Of a stretch of DNA of 64,000 bases, positions 35,901-47,880 are shown piece after piece. Every line of letters starts with the position of its first letter. The first letter of the stretch is position 1. The DNA comes from Gnetum montanum (taxonomy: Eukaryota > Streptophyta > Gnetopsida > Gnetales > Gnetaceae): the NCBI GenBank assembly GCA_015680685.1, contig MNCI01035006.1, forward strand, positions 39,263-103,262, in the 5' to 3' direction. The notes under the pieces are model-generated. The model worked only from the letters and a program-made list of their open reading frames with translations. It was not told the DNA's origin and searched no databases. The translations under genes were made by a program, and so were the position numbers.

Positions 35901-36599
35901 TTTGCTCCCAGGTACTCATACTTTGATCTTGCATGTCAACCAAAAGCATATTAAGTGACACATGGGTAAAAGTAAAGAAATAATGTTAAAAATGCCATAA
36001 AAGACATGCAAATCTAATGCAATCAAGGCCATCCAAGGTCATCAGTGAGAAAAGGTTAATTCAATAAAGTGTAAGAGAGGCAAACAATGATCACATAAAG
36101 GTCAAGCAAGGGGAAGTATAAGGCTACAAATTATCAATAAAGGCTACAATTTTGCCAATTTAAGATCTTAGTGGGCCATGATGCTACTTTATAGTCTTAG
36201 TAGACTATGGTGCTAGTTTAGGGCCTTAGCGGGCCATGATGATATGGTGTCAAACGGTGGTCAAGGAAGGTCAAACCCCACTATTTGATACCATTTAAAG
36301 GCCAAAAAAAAGGTAAATAGAGCTATAATAAGACAAACATATAAGGTTGTATAAAGGTCATAGAAGGTTAATAAGGTCAACAAGGCAACATAAGTCCAAA
36401 AATAGGCCAAAACATTACATAATAAGGCAAAAATCAAGCAAAATAGGTTATATATGATAAAATTTGGTTAGTATATGCTAAAAATGATTAGGTTTTTTTA
36501 CTAGTTTTAGGCCTTAGTGGGCCATTTTTTGAGGCTACAAGGCTATTATGTGAGTTCAAGCATTAATTAGGGCTAATCTTGGGTTGTTTGGATCCAAAA
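35901..36599. other. Left end of the protease-RT interval of E
   Basis: AT-rich, without frames. Holds three 29-bp tandem units at 36150-36240 and one more at 36497-36532. If E is spliced like Ogre elements, the 3' splice site for RT would lie near 35900. Confidence 0.45.
36150..36240. repeat. Tandem ~29-bp repeat, copy 2
   Basis: Units GCCAATTTAAGATCTTAGTG, GCTACTTTATAGTCTTAGTA and GCTAGTTTAGGGCCTTAGCG, each ending GGCCAT or GACTAT. Related to 32347-32434 and 46926-47053. Confidence 0.75.
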
Positions 36600-39500
36600 A
36601 TCAAGTGTTTTGAGGCTTCCACACTGGGCTTAGCATGGAAATAAGGACCCTTAGTATGGAAACTAAGGAAAATAGGTTTTGGGATGCTCAAATGTCTAAA
36701 ATTGAGGTTCTAGGACCCTCCTAAGGTAGTGCAGGGTCATATCCAACAAAATTGAGCACTCCAGAGGTTTGTAAAGGCCAAAAAGTAGGTTCTAAAGCGT
36801 TCCCCGCTTGTTTCCACACTGACTAGCATGGAAAAGAGGGGTTTTAGCATGGAGAACCAAAATCAAAGTAAAAATAAGGTCAAACATGGTCAACTAGATA
36901 GCTAGAGTCCAAATTTGGAACTTGTGCATCTCCTAGCTTTGTTCCAAGGCAATTTGAGGTAGTTTTGAGTTTCAAGATGTGTCAAAAAGGCTTCCCCCCT
37001 TTTTTCCATGCTTATCATAGTATCATTAGCATGGAAAAATAGGGGGACACTTGTTTTGTGAATATAGAGTGATTTAGGAGCACTTTGAGTAGGTTTCTAG
37101 GCCCCTAGGGCTATAGACTTGGATTCTACAAGTTTTTGGGTGATTTCAGGCATGTTTGAAGGTTGTTTAAAGGAACTTAAGGTCTTTCTCCCATATTTCC
37201 ATGCTAACGGAGTTGCTCCAGCATGGAAGAATGGGGGGAATGGATTTTATAGGTTGAAATAAGATCAGACAAGCAAAATCTTAAGGCTATGAGGCCTTGG
37301 GCTTCTTCAGTGTAGATCTTTGGCTTTTGGGAGTGTCATCTTGCCACCAAAAGTGGAAAAGTAGCTTTTTCCCCTTGTTTCCATGCTAGGGAAGTTACTC
37401 TAGAATGGAAGAAGAAAGACTATTAGATCTAGGTCAATTCAGATCACAATCGACCATGCATGTTACCTTTTGAAGTTGCCAGGGTTAAGGGCTATGGATC
37501 CATTGTCAAAATGTAGTAGTTTTGAGTATCCCTAAGTGGTTTTTTTCGATTCCCCCTTTTTTCTACACTAGGGATGGAGAGATCAACATGTAAAACTAGG
37601 GAAAACCACTTCTTGGCCATCTAGAATTAGTCTTGTAAAGTTTAAGGGCTCCAATGATTGTTTCCAAGGTTCTAGAGTGCATGAAAGATCATTTAATGTT
37701 ATTCTAAGGTGTTTAGGAGCTCCAAAAAAGTTTCCCCATGAGTTTCCACGTTGGGGATACTATTATTAGCATGGAAAAAGGGATCCGAAGTGTGGAAGAA
37801 CCATGAAACTTATATTTGGACCAATCTTGACCTCAAGTGATTATGCATGTCAGCCTCCGGGGCTATCGAAGTCGAGGACTAGGGTTTGATGTTGGATTTT
37901 GGAAATTTTGGGTATTTCTAAGTAGTTTTTAGGCTTCCTCCTTTTTTTCATGCTAAGATTGGGATGCCTAGCATGGAAAACTAGGGAGAATCATTTTTTG
38001 GCCTTTTGACATCAATTTCTTGAAGTTTGAAGACTCCAAATAATGTTGGTAGGCTCCTTGAGTGCATGTAAGTTTAGTTAATGTTATTTTGAGGTAGTTA
38101 TGGATTCCAAATGGGTATCCCCCTTAATTTCCATGTNNNNNNNNNNNNNNNNNNNNNNNNNNNNNNNNNNNNNNNNNNNNNNNNNNNNNNNNNNNNNNNN
38201 NNNNNNNNNNNNNNNNNNNNNNNNNNNNNNNNNNNNNNNNNNNNNNNNNNNNNNNNNNNNNNNNNNNNNNNNNNNNNNNNNNNNNNNNNNNNNNNNNNNN
38301 NNNNNNNNNNNNNNNNNNNNNNNNNNNNNNNNNNNNNNNNNNNNNNNNNNNNNNNNNNNNNNNNNNNNNNNNNNNNNNNNNNNNNNNNNNNNNNNNNNNN
38401 NNNNNNNNNNNNNNNNNNNNNNNNNNNNNNNNNNNNNNNNNNNNNNNNNNNNNNNNNNNNNNNNNNNNNNNNNNNNNNNNNNNNNNNNNNNNNNNNNNNN
38501 NNNNNNNNNNNNNNNNNNNNNNNNNNNNNNNNNNNNNNNNNNNNNNNNNNNNNNNNNNNNNNNNNNNNNNNNNNNNNNNNNNNNNNNNNNNNNNNNNNNN
38601 NNNNNNNNNNNNNNNNNNNNNNNNNNNNNNNNNNNNNNNNNNNNNNNNNNNNNNNNNNNNNNNNNNNNNNNNNNNNNNNNNNNNNNNNNNNNNNNNNNNN
38701 NNNNNNNNNNNNNNNNNNNNNNNNNNNNNNNNNNNNNNNNNNNNNNNNNNNNNNNNNNNNNNNNNNNNNNNNNNNNNNNNNNNNNNNNNNNNNNNNNNNN
38801 NNNNNNNNNNNNNNNNNNNNNNNNNNNNNNNNNNNNNNNNNNNNNNNNNNNNNNNNNNNNNNNNNNNNNNNNNNNNNNNNNNNNNNNNNNNNNNNNNNNN
38901 NNNNNNNNNNNNNNNNNNNNNNNNNNNNNNNNNNNNNNNNNNNNNNNNNNNNNNNNNNNNNNNNNNNNNNNNNNNNNNNNNNNNNNNNNNNNNNNNNNNN
39001 NNNNNNNNNNNNNNNNNNGGGTGAAATTCCCAGTGTGGAGGCATCATAAAACTTAGATCTAGCCAACTATTAACTTCAATCAACCATGCATGTTAGTGTT
39101 CAAGGTTTCTAGGTTTGAAGACTAGGGTTTGGAGTCAAAAATAGTTAGTTTATAGGTTTTCCAAGTGATTTTGAGCTTTTCCCTATTTTTCCATGTTGGG
39201 GATAGTATGCCTAGTGTGGAAAATTTGGGAGAAATAGATTTTTATTCTTTTGCATCATTTTTGATCATGCATGTAGGTCCTTGATGTTGCTAGTGATGAT
39301 GGTCAATGCCTGGTGTTAAAATTTTGTTGTTTTAAAGGTTGATGAGTGATTTTTAAGCTTCCCTCAATTTTTCCATGCTAGGGCTTCCATGCTTAGCATG
39401 GAAAATCTAGGGAAAAGCTTTTTGGCCCTTTATGATCACTTATGGTTATGCATGCAAGCCTCTAAGGTTTCCAGTGTTGATAGTTGACATTTGATGTCAA

Positions 39501-40530
39501 AATTTGGTTGTTTCAAGGGTCATTAGGCAATTTTTTGGCCTCCCCCTTTTTCCATATTGGGGATTCCATGCTTAACATGGCAAATTTTGGGGAAGGATGT
39601 TTTAGCTTTTTATGAACAATTTGGTTATGCATGAGTGTTCACAAGGTTGTTGGTGTTGGCCATTAGTGCCTAAGGTCAAGATCTTGTTATTTTGAATGCT
39701 GTGAGGGAATTTTAGGTTTTCCCATTTCTTTCATGCTGAGGGTGGAAGGTTTAGAATGGAAAAGGTTTCCCTCAATGAAGAAAGTTAGATCTAGGCCAAA
39801 TCGATAGCTGATCAACCATGCATGTCAACCTCTAAGGTTGCAAGTGTTAACGACCAATGTTGTGTGTTAAGATTCAATAATTTGGAGGCTTCTAAGTGCC
39901 TCATGCAATCTCTCTCCTTTCTTCCACACTAGGAATGGTGGCCCCAACATGGATGAGAAGGGGATGATAGTCTTGTGCTATATTTAACCACTTTTGGGGC
40001 TTTTGGAACCTTTAGAGGGTTCTAGCAAGGTCTAGGGGTCATTGGGCATTAAGAAAGGCAATCAATTTAGGTTATTTTTGGCTTCTTCCCATATATTCAT
40101 GTTGAGGGTGAGAGGCTTAGCATGGAAGAAGCCTCTCCTAGTGTACAAAACACCAAATTCTATATTTTGACCAATTTTGACTAGGTCTGGTGGGATTCCT
40201 AGGCTGCTAGAGATGCTGGCAGGGGTTCTAGGTCACATGGGACCCATTTTGGGTCCAACTTGTGCTAGATGGATGTTGGGGAGTAAGAGTGGATGTTACC
40301 CCCTTTATTTCATGTTGGGCAATGTTACCCTAATGTGAAAACCCATGGTGTCTCTGGTTACTTATTTCTTACCCATTTTTCGGAACCCAATGTTGAAAAA
40401 GGTATGTTTGGGTTACTAAAAATAGCAAAATATTTGTAATTCCAATGATTTTATAAAATAATAGGCATGTTTCCATGCTAGGCATGGTATTCCTAGCATG
40501 GATGCATGGGGTTAAGGTGTCCATAAGGTT
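36600..40530. repeat. Tandem array of ~185-bp monomers with a hairpin motif
   Basis: The core TTTCCATGCTAGGG ... CCTAGCATGGAAAA (often decayed) recurs near 36629, 36812, 37005, 37197, 37378, 37562, 37743, 37948, 38128, then, after the gap, 39189, 39375, 39549, 39730, 39921, 40096, 40306 and 40470. Spacing is mostly 175-193 bp. In each unit the two arms are complementary around a 10-20 nt loop, with pyrimidines before and purines after. Diverged text between cores includes GATCATGCATGT. The period is similar to plant satellite monomers. The N run 38137-39018 lies inside the array. Confidence 0.82.
38137..39018. other. Assembly gap (882 N)
   Basis: Run of N inside the tandem array. Open frames drawn through it are artefacts. 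Confidence 0.99.
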
Positions 40531-41086
40531 TTAAGAGTCAAAACTGGCAAAAATCTTAGCATGGATGCAAGTTTTAGTTAAGAATGAGGGTGTAGGGTGG
40601 GGCCCACAATCCAAAAAATTTTAAAATTTTGAAAAGTGAAGTTTTTTCCCACCTAAAACCAATGTGAACTAGAATTTCACCTCTTGTACTTTAGTGCACA
40701 TGTAGTTATGATGCAGTAAATTGGCAGCCGGGATTTTAAGTTGTGTGTTTAGGTTTTATATGTGATTTTATTGTGGAATCTCACAAGTTTCCATCATAAT
40801 TTTCATTGTACATTAACAACACATTTGAGGAGAGCTTTGGTATAGGTTTTTGTGGTAGAAACAACTAATTCTTAGTGTGAAAGCCTTCCACCTTCGTCAT
40901 CTCCAATGTTGATCTCTCATCCTTCTCAGTTTTTAGCCATTCCTAGCGTTGAGCCTGCCATGGCACCAAAAAAATGAAGGGAAAGAGCCAAAACCCTATG
41001 AAAGAGAAGGTGGATGAATGTACTTGGGAGCTAGAAGAAGTACCCAGGCCCATCTCCATCTAGGATTCCTTTTTTGTTGCTCCAAG

Positions 41087-43063
41087 GTAGGCATTTCTAC
41101 TTATTTTTGCCTTTTTTTAAAGGTTTTTAAAGTTTTTTTTTTCTATGTGTTAGGGCTATTTTTTCTAGAGTTACTATGGTGGAGGGATTAAAATGGAATT
41201 TTGATGAACTCCTATCTTCCAATTTGGCCATTTCCACATAGATCCATGGTTGTTTTGTTGTTTTAGCTTTTGTAGATTTGATTTTAAAAAGTAGGGTTTG
41301 TTGTTTCATGCTTTTTTCCCAAAATTTTGGGGTGTGGCCATTTTTCAGATCTAGGCCTTAGGAGTTGTTAAAATTAAATTTTAATAGAATCCTACCCCAT
41401 TATTTTGGTGTGAATTTTAATGGGTTTCAATGATTTTGGCCATTTCAACTATTTCCATGGCTATATTAAATCTAGGTTTTGAGATTTTTGAAATTTTGAT
41501 ATGAAAAAGCAATTAAGTTGTATTTTTTTGGCAGCTACATTTTTGTAAAATTTAAGGTCGTGGATTTGTAGCACTTTTTAAAAGCTTTTTGATGGTTATC
41601 ATCTCATTTAATTTGACGTTGAAATGAAGAAGTTGTGGCTATTTTCCTAACGTTGCGTAGTTAGGTTGTTTGTGCCTTTTGTAATTTCATGAAGCTTTAC
41701 AAATTTATTATAAAGAAATAGCAAAGGCCATGGTTGTTTTTTGGTTATGGTTGAGTATGCTTTGGCTTTATCTTTTTAACAAAGGTGGACTCACTCTAAT
41801 TGGACTTAAAACAAATTTTCTACATATTTTTTAGTAAGCATGTATAATAAGGATGTTTGTCCCATTTTTGGATTATTGTTTAAATTGATGAATTTTCCTT
41901 CATAAAAGACAAAGGTTTTAAATTTTTTCTAACAAGGGTGTGTAGGGTTTTATTTGAGCTTTCAAACTATGGTAAAATTGCTCTGTTTGGAGCTCAAATG
42001 AATTTTTGGCAAATTCTTTAACAACCTTGCACGAAAATGGGTAAATGTTGATGACTATAGTTTTGGCTAGATTCTTTCATGTTTTATGGATATATGGCTA
42101 TAAATTTTCAATTTTAATGGTCATGGTTGTAAGGTTCACAATTTCACTATTCTTTTCATGGTGGGATCATTGAAATCAGAGTACAAATAGATGTTTAACC
42201 ATTTTTTGGCTATGGTTGTGTGAATAAGGAAAAATCATGGTTGTAGTACATCACCCATTTAGAAATGGAAGTGGTTGATATGTATAACTTATTTTTTTTC
42301 ATTTTTGAACATGTAAAACTAATGCTTAATATTTTTTTCTAGGACAACTAAAAACTTTTTCTATTTTTAACAAGCTTTTACTAAGGCTACATGGCTTTTC
42401 TAAGTTTATAATGGTTTTTCTAAATTTGTGCATATTTTTGATGGTTTTTTCCAAATTCATGCATGCTTTGCATAATTTAGATGTTTTTCCTAAACTTATA
42501 GTTACTTTTTCTAAATTTATGCATAATGTAGATGCCGTTTTCTAAATTTATGCATAATTTAGACTAAGAAAGTTTTGGGCTATGAAATTTTGGCTATAAA
42601 GGCTATAAAATATGGTAACAATTTTTTATGGAATTTATTAAGCTTATTTAGATAAACATCTAAGAGCTTTTTATAGAGGCTAATTTCATCTTTGAATTAG
42701 GAAGTTTCTTCTAAATTTGGTAAGAAATTCCAGTTGGTCATGATGTAAGGTTATGCAAGGTTGTAATAATGTTTTCTTGTGGAATTACTTAGGCTAATTT
42801 ATATAAACACCTTAGAGATTTTTATAGAGGCTAATTTGACCTCAAATAGATGTTTTATCCAAATTTGCTAAGTAATTCGAATTGGCCACAATGTCTTTAC
42901 TTTGAAAGTTTGTAATAATGCCCCTTTTTTGTGGAATTTCTTAAACTAACTTAGATAAACACCTTAGAGCTTTTTATAGAGGCTAATTCCACCTCCAACT
43001 AAGATGTTTTTGTCTAAGTTTGTTAAGAAATTTCAATAATTTTTTGTGCTTTGCTTCATGCAG
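41087..43063 (+). other. Long first intron of the antisense gene
   Basis: Begins GTAGGC after CCAAG and ends TTCATGCAG. T-rich, no frames. It contains short repeats of TTTTCTAAATTTATGCATAA at 42400-42560 and a three-copy repeat at 42605-43045. Confidence 0.6.
42605..43045 (+). repeat. Three-copy ~150-bp tandem repeat
   Basis: Units start near 42628, 42778 and 42930 with TGGAATTTCTTAAGCTAA, then AGATAAACACCTTAGAGCTT and TTTATAGAGGCTAATT. It lies just before the 3' splice site of intron 1. Confidence 0.8.
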
Positions 43064-46000
43064 GGTCTTCTTGATGGCTATGCTCATCATAGTGGAGCTA
43101 GTTCGTATCTTGTGCTACATTGGTCATCCTAAGACCAACACCCCACCACATGACATGCCTTTTGGGAAGCTCTCGTTGTGGTTCTAGCTTGGGGTAAGGG
43201 ACTTCCTTGCCTATCTCATTAGGAACTTTAGTGTGATGATGTGGTCACACTTGTTTGCAAATGTAGTCGAGGTTGTTGTGGATACCCTATTGCCTAGGGC
43301 ATCTAGCCTAATTTCCAGATACATTACTGACAAGTTACTTTCTAAGAATACAAGGGGACTAGCAGATGCCATAAGTCCATGTTACCTTATAGAGATCTGG
43401 ATGATGCTAGAGTATAGTAAGTATAATACTGATGATACTCTAATGGTGGTGCATAGAGCCTGCACATTATTCTAGAACCTGCCTGGCATCATGTATTGTC
43501 TACAAGGGTAAATGTGGTTATTGTAATGCTCTTATGTTTTTGGCTTGATTACCTTCCCTGACTTCATTGATTTTACAACTTCTTGTAGGTATAAGGTCAA
43601 CGATCAGGGCTTGATCGTCAATGATTATATCTTGGTAGTGGCTCAAACTGCTTTGGATAAATTCACCAAGAGTCCTCATATCAGAACTACTATGTATCAA
43701 TAGTTAAGAGGGGACTTTGATGAATATGCCATTAGGTTTAACAACATATATAAAAAGTGTAAGGATGATAGGACGATGCACAACTGGTGGTAGATGCCGA
43801 TAGCACAAATTAGACCCTTGTAATTGGAACCTTCACACTACAGAAGAAAAGGAAAGGTAAATGTATAGCTTTTAGTGTTTTATGGCTCTAGGTGTTCTAT
43901 TACTTTTCTTGGTTGTTTAAATTGCTCATATTGATGCTAACCTTTGGTTATTGCTTCAAATGACCTTCCACCTCAGCTGATGTCACTATACCACTTTCAC
44001 ATTCATGTCATGAGGACACCCTCATCCTGAAGTTTGGTGAAGTGATATCAACATAGGAGTGGCTAAAGGGATGGGTGCCTGGATATGTTCAAGCAAACAT
44101 CTAGCATGTAGGTTTGCTCGATGTATTCATGGCACCTATCCCTTCTATTCCTATTGGGAAAATGTTACATGTCATTGACTCCTTCGATGAGAAGGTTGGT
44201 CATTTTAGCACCTTCATTCGAGGTGTGAAGGTAAAGATGGACGTAGGTGCTAGCCTCTTTCATGACTTGTTTGGTGTTCTTGTTGATGGGGCAAAGGTTC
44301 CCACTAGGATAGTAAGGGAATCAAGCCATCGTGATAAAGTTCTAGAGTGGCTTGGTGCCAACATCGACCACTTTGGAATTTTGATGAATAGCTTCACAAA
44401 CCCTAATGTAAAGAAATCATATCCTTTGTTCAGGTCTCATGCATTTCCCAAAATACTATCACAAAAGAAGGTAATTAGCATAGCATAGGGGTGGACCTTT
44501 ACAAAGGTCCTGATGGAGGGCATCAGATTTGATTGGGTGGTAGCTTTGGCTACTAGGCTTCAAGAGGAGATCCTTAGACTCTATGTTGACACCTCTATGA
44601 TAATCCATATGTACTTTGCATTTTTTGTAGGTTATCTTAAGAGGTTTGCAGAGTTTTGGGTGGTGTATAGGAATAGATGATGGATTTTCCAAGATCCAAG
44701 CCAACTTTCTAGGCCTTGGATAAAGCACATTTGTCCAACAGTGTAGGCCTAGAACCCACTAGAGGGGATGGATGATATGTTATCCATCACCACTAAGAAT
44801 CTTGATGTTAGGTAGTATGAGTCTCATAAAAGTATTGATGATGAGGAGCCCCTCTTGTTTCCTGCTAGTGTCTAGGATGATAGATGATGGTGTATGGAGG
44901 TTGAAGGAATAGCTAAGGAGAAACTCAAGATGCCTATGGAGGAGGCACTCCCAGCATCAAATTAGCTTACCTCAAAGAAGCTTATGTTTAAGCTTAAGCC
45001 ATCACAACAAGGAGTTCTAGGCATGCTTTTTTTAAATTTGGCTATTTCATGTTCTAAAATTTTATGGCTACTTTATGGTTTCATGTGTTAACTAGTTTCT
45101 ATGTGCTATGGTTGTAAATAAGCGTTAGGCTATAACAACCCAAGCTATTGTAGAGGCAGAACAAAGATGTGTAGAAGAGACATGCTTAAAGCAACCTATG
45201 GTTGAAGGATTTTCCAATGCAGGTATAGATGATTTAGATGTCTTATTTGGTGAGGTGGTACCAAGTACCTCTTCCATCATCATCCCAAAAGGGGGAGCAG
45301 AGGAGGAGCCAGGTATGCCTATGCCTTAATATTTTTTTTATATCTCATTAGCTATATTTGGTTGTCATCTTAACCTTTTGATGATTGTTATGCTTACAGT
45401 AGTTCTTGAACTACTAGTGCCATCTCTTGTCCCTAAGTTTCATGTGAAACCATGGGTAGAGACTCCAGAAAAAGTGGAGTTCATGCGTGGGATGACTAAG
45501 GACATCATTGATCAATTGAATTAGGTTGCACCCAAGATAGGTAAGGATTTTGTTTTATGTGTCTCAGTCATGGGCTTTGCTTGCATTATGGTTATCTTAG
45601 GTTGTGTTTTATGGTTGTATTTTATACTTGTGTAGTGCCTTCTATGGAGTGGGAGCCTAGTAGAGACATGGAGATAGAATTCTTGCCTAAGCTTTCTTTA
45701 GATGTGTCTAGTATACTCATGAAGTTGTACAAGACTGCTACTGATTTAGCAATGTCATGCTCAAAAAATTCATGGAAGCTAGAGAGGTTCAATGAATTCC
45801 TATGGGAGGAAGTTGTGGCCTTAAAGGAAAAGGCTCAAAGGTAGGAGAATATAATTAGAGATCTCTGAGACCATAAGGCCTTGTGGAAGCCCAAGTGGCT
45901 AACTTTAGAGAATTACATACTAAGGAGATCACATGGGCTCACTACTAGCATGTTGTTTAGGACAAAGTAGTGGTCCTACAAGAGATGGTGGAATAACATA

Positions 46001-46617
46001 TGTAGATGGACCTCATCTTCTAAAAGGTTGAGGACTGGAAGGATCATTGTACTAGGGGTCCTATGGTGAGGCAAGACACAAAAGGCCCATAAGTGAAAGT
46101 GTAAGATTGATTGTGTGGCCTACCTAAAGTGGCTTAAGGAGGAGTTAGTTGAACAGTACAAGAAAGAGCTATTCATTTAGGGATCTAGGTGGAGAGTGCT
46201 TATCAACTTTTTGAAAGTACTATCAAGGTGGAGCAATCCCCTACTCTTTAGATTACCATTATTGCAGGTAAGGCCTCTATAGCTATTGCTACCCATGAAC
46301 CTCCTACTTGGACTTCTATAGATATGACTAGCATTCTTTTTGGCATTGATCTTAAGGATGTTGACTAGGTCAATATGACAGAGGACCAGATCCTCCATCA
46401 TTTGGAGGAAGGTCTTCCCCATCTACCCCTAGAAGTAATGGAGTTAGAATCTCCACAAATTTGATATATTTTATGTTTTAGTCTTTGTTTTAAGTCGTTA
46501 TTTTGGCTATGGGTTACTAACTAGCTATATGTTATTGCATTTTGGGCCTTAGGAGACATTGGTGGCCCCAGCAGTGAGAGTGGGAATGACCCACCACTTC
46601 CTCCAAATGCCACTTAG

Positions 46618-47199
46618 TAACCTTCTTCACTTTAGCTTGTTGACTGTTTGTTTTTGTTTTTAATGTTGATGGCTATGGTTAGCCAAGACTATGTTATGGA
46701 TCATTGTTATTCTTTGACATTATTACTACACATTGTGGCCATGGCTATGTATGTTATGGATTTGACTTTAAATTTAAATTTTGGTCTTATTTTTTGACTA
46801 TATGCATTTATAGTAGTAGTAAACATTGCAAAGGTTGTAAACATTGAAAATGTTCATGTTGACATTTTTGGTTATAACATCTAATCAATGCTAAACAAAA
46901 AGAGATATAATAATAAAAGGAACATTTGCTAGTTTTAGGCCATCACGGGCATAGGTTATATTGTTTTTCCAGTTTAAAGCCATGGTAGGTCATATCGTCA
47001 GTTTAGAGTCTTAGTGGATGTAGTGCTAGTTTAACATTTTAGCGGATGCGATGCAAAAGAGACATATATTTATAAGGATTTTTTAATCATAAGAAAGACT
47101 ATAGTAAATAGGAAAAAATGCAAACAAACTTAGGCTACATGCATAGGATATGTGCATACAATAACAAAGATATAATAAATTGCAAAAGAAAAGTAAGGC
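46618..47199. other. Right end of the protease-RT interval of E
   Basis: No frames. The 29-bp repeat recurs at 46926-47053. Confidence 0.5.
46926..47053. repeat. Tandem ~29-bp repeat, copy 3
   Basis: About four decayed units of GCTAGTTTTAGGCCAT-ACGGGCAT type, related to 36150-36240. Together these two loci bracket the array and the antisense gene. Confidence 0.7.
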
Positions 47200-47880
47200 T
47201 AGATGGCTATCAGTGCATCTAGTCATAGGGGCATGGGAAGGTTAAGGTGAACTTCACTTGTGTAGATTCTTCCTAATCTTTGCAAGATTAGAGAGTGAGT
47301 AAGGCTTACTTTGGACAAGCTTGTATTTGCCATCTCCTTCACTGACAATGTTAAAAGGGAGTTCATTCCATAATGTATCCCATTGCTTATCGTTATCATT
47401 GTTGGCTATGTTGGGTTTTTTCTCTTCATGGCTAGGAGTTTCTTCTTGAAGCTCCACTTTGGACCTCTATTCTATGTATACATAGCTAGGGGAACTGTGT
47501 TATCACCATGAATGATGATTTCACCTTCCTAATAAGGAAGGTGAATTTCTTGATGGATGGGTGAGGACATAGTGTGTAACTAAGCCAACCAAGGTCTTCC
47601 TAGGATCAAGTTGAATCTTGGTGTCTCTTCCACCATCAAGAAGTTAGCAGTTGTAGGGAATTATTTTCCAGCTACAAAATCCAAGGAGATAGACCCCTTG
47701 AAGACAACTATTGACCCATTGAAGTACTTAAGAGTTGTAGTGGTTGTAGGTTGTACTTGCTTAGTTAAGCCCAAGTGTTCAATGATGGTGCATGTGATGA
47801 TGTTAGTTGCAACTCTATCATCAACATGCACTTGATGTATTTTAAATTAGCCTATGTGTATGGTTATGAATAAAGGGGCT
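47200..47880 (-). pseudogene. Element E aspartic protease and downstream linker
   Basis: Reading leftwards from 47850: VDDRVATNIITC in place of the DSGSS-type active site, IEHLGLTKQVQ, then LKYFNGSIVVFKGSISLDFVAGK, EETPRFNLILGRPWLA and LHTMSSPIHQ. The LGRPW..LH.....S..HQ block is a strong hallmark of Tat/Ogre gag-protease polyproteins. The linker 47457-47254 (EETPSHEEKKPNIANND, then LWNELPFNIV) is open. The catalytic DSG is decayed. RT does not follow: the frame ends near 47220, and 11 kb of other sequence intervenes. Confidence 0.75.

Larger units (their letters stand above)
40960..46617 (+). pseudogene. Unknown multi-exon gene antisense to element E
   Basis: Coding-like plus-strand blocks separated by GT-AG introns, in an element whose own genes are on the minus strand. 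Suggested exons: 40960-41086, 43064-43507, 43589-43856, 43977-45023, 45132-45312, 45400-45540, 45636-46440 and a last one near 46550-46617 ending PPLPPNAT-stop. Joins 1-2, 2-3, 5-6 and 6-7 preserve the reading frame; join 3-4 needs a small shift. The middle exon (WLKGWVPGYVQ, then FDEKVGHFSTFIRGVKVKMD, then FGILMNSFTNPNVKKS) has a nearly continuous frame of over 300 codons. The last third is Glu/Lys-rich and coiled-coil-like. In-frame stops are mostly TAG/TGA, explained by C-to-T or G-to-A decay. I do not recognise the family. It could be a captured host gene or an antisense extra ORF like those known in some Tat elements. Confidence 0.7.

Noticed and set aside
38098-39083. Four overlapping open frames of more than 300 codons on both strands
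   Set aside because: They run through 882 N and are artefacts of the gap.
36600-40530. CRISPR-like array
   Set aside because: Repeats are long, diverged, contiguous monomers without distinct spacers, in a plant genome.
36600-46617. An independent plus-strand LTR retrotransposon carrying the antisense gene
   Set aside because: No LTR pair, primer site or target duplication found at its borders; only 29-bp repeats shared with other parts of E.
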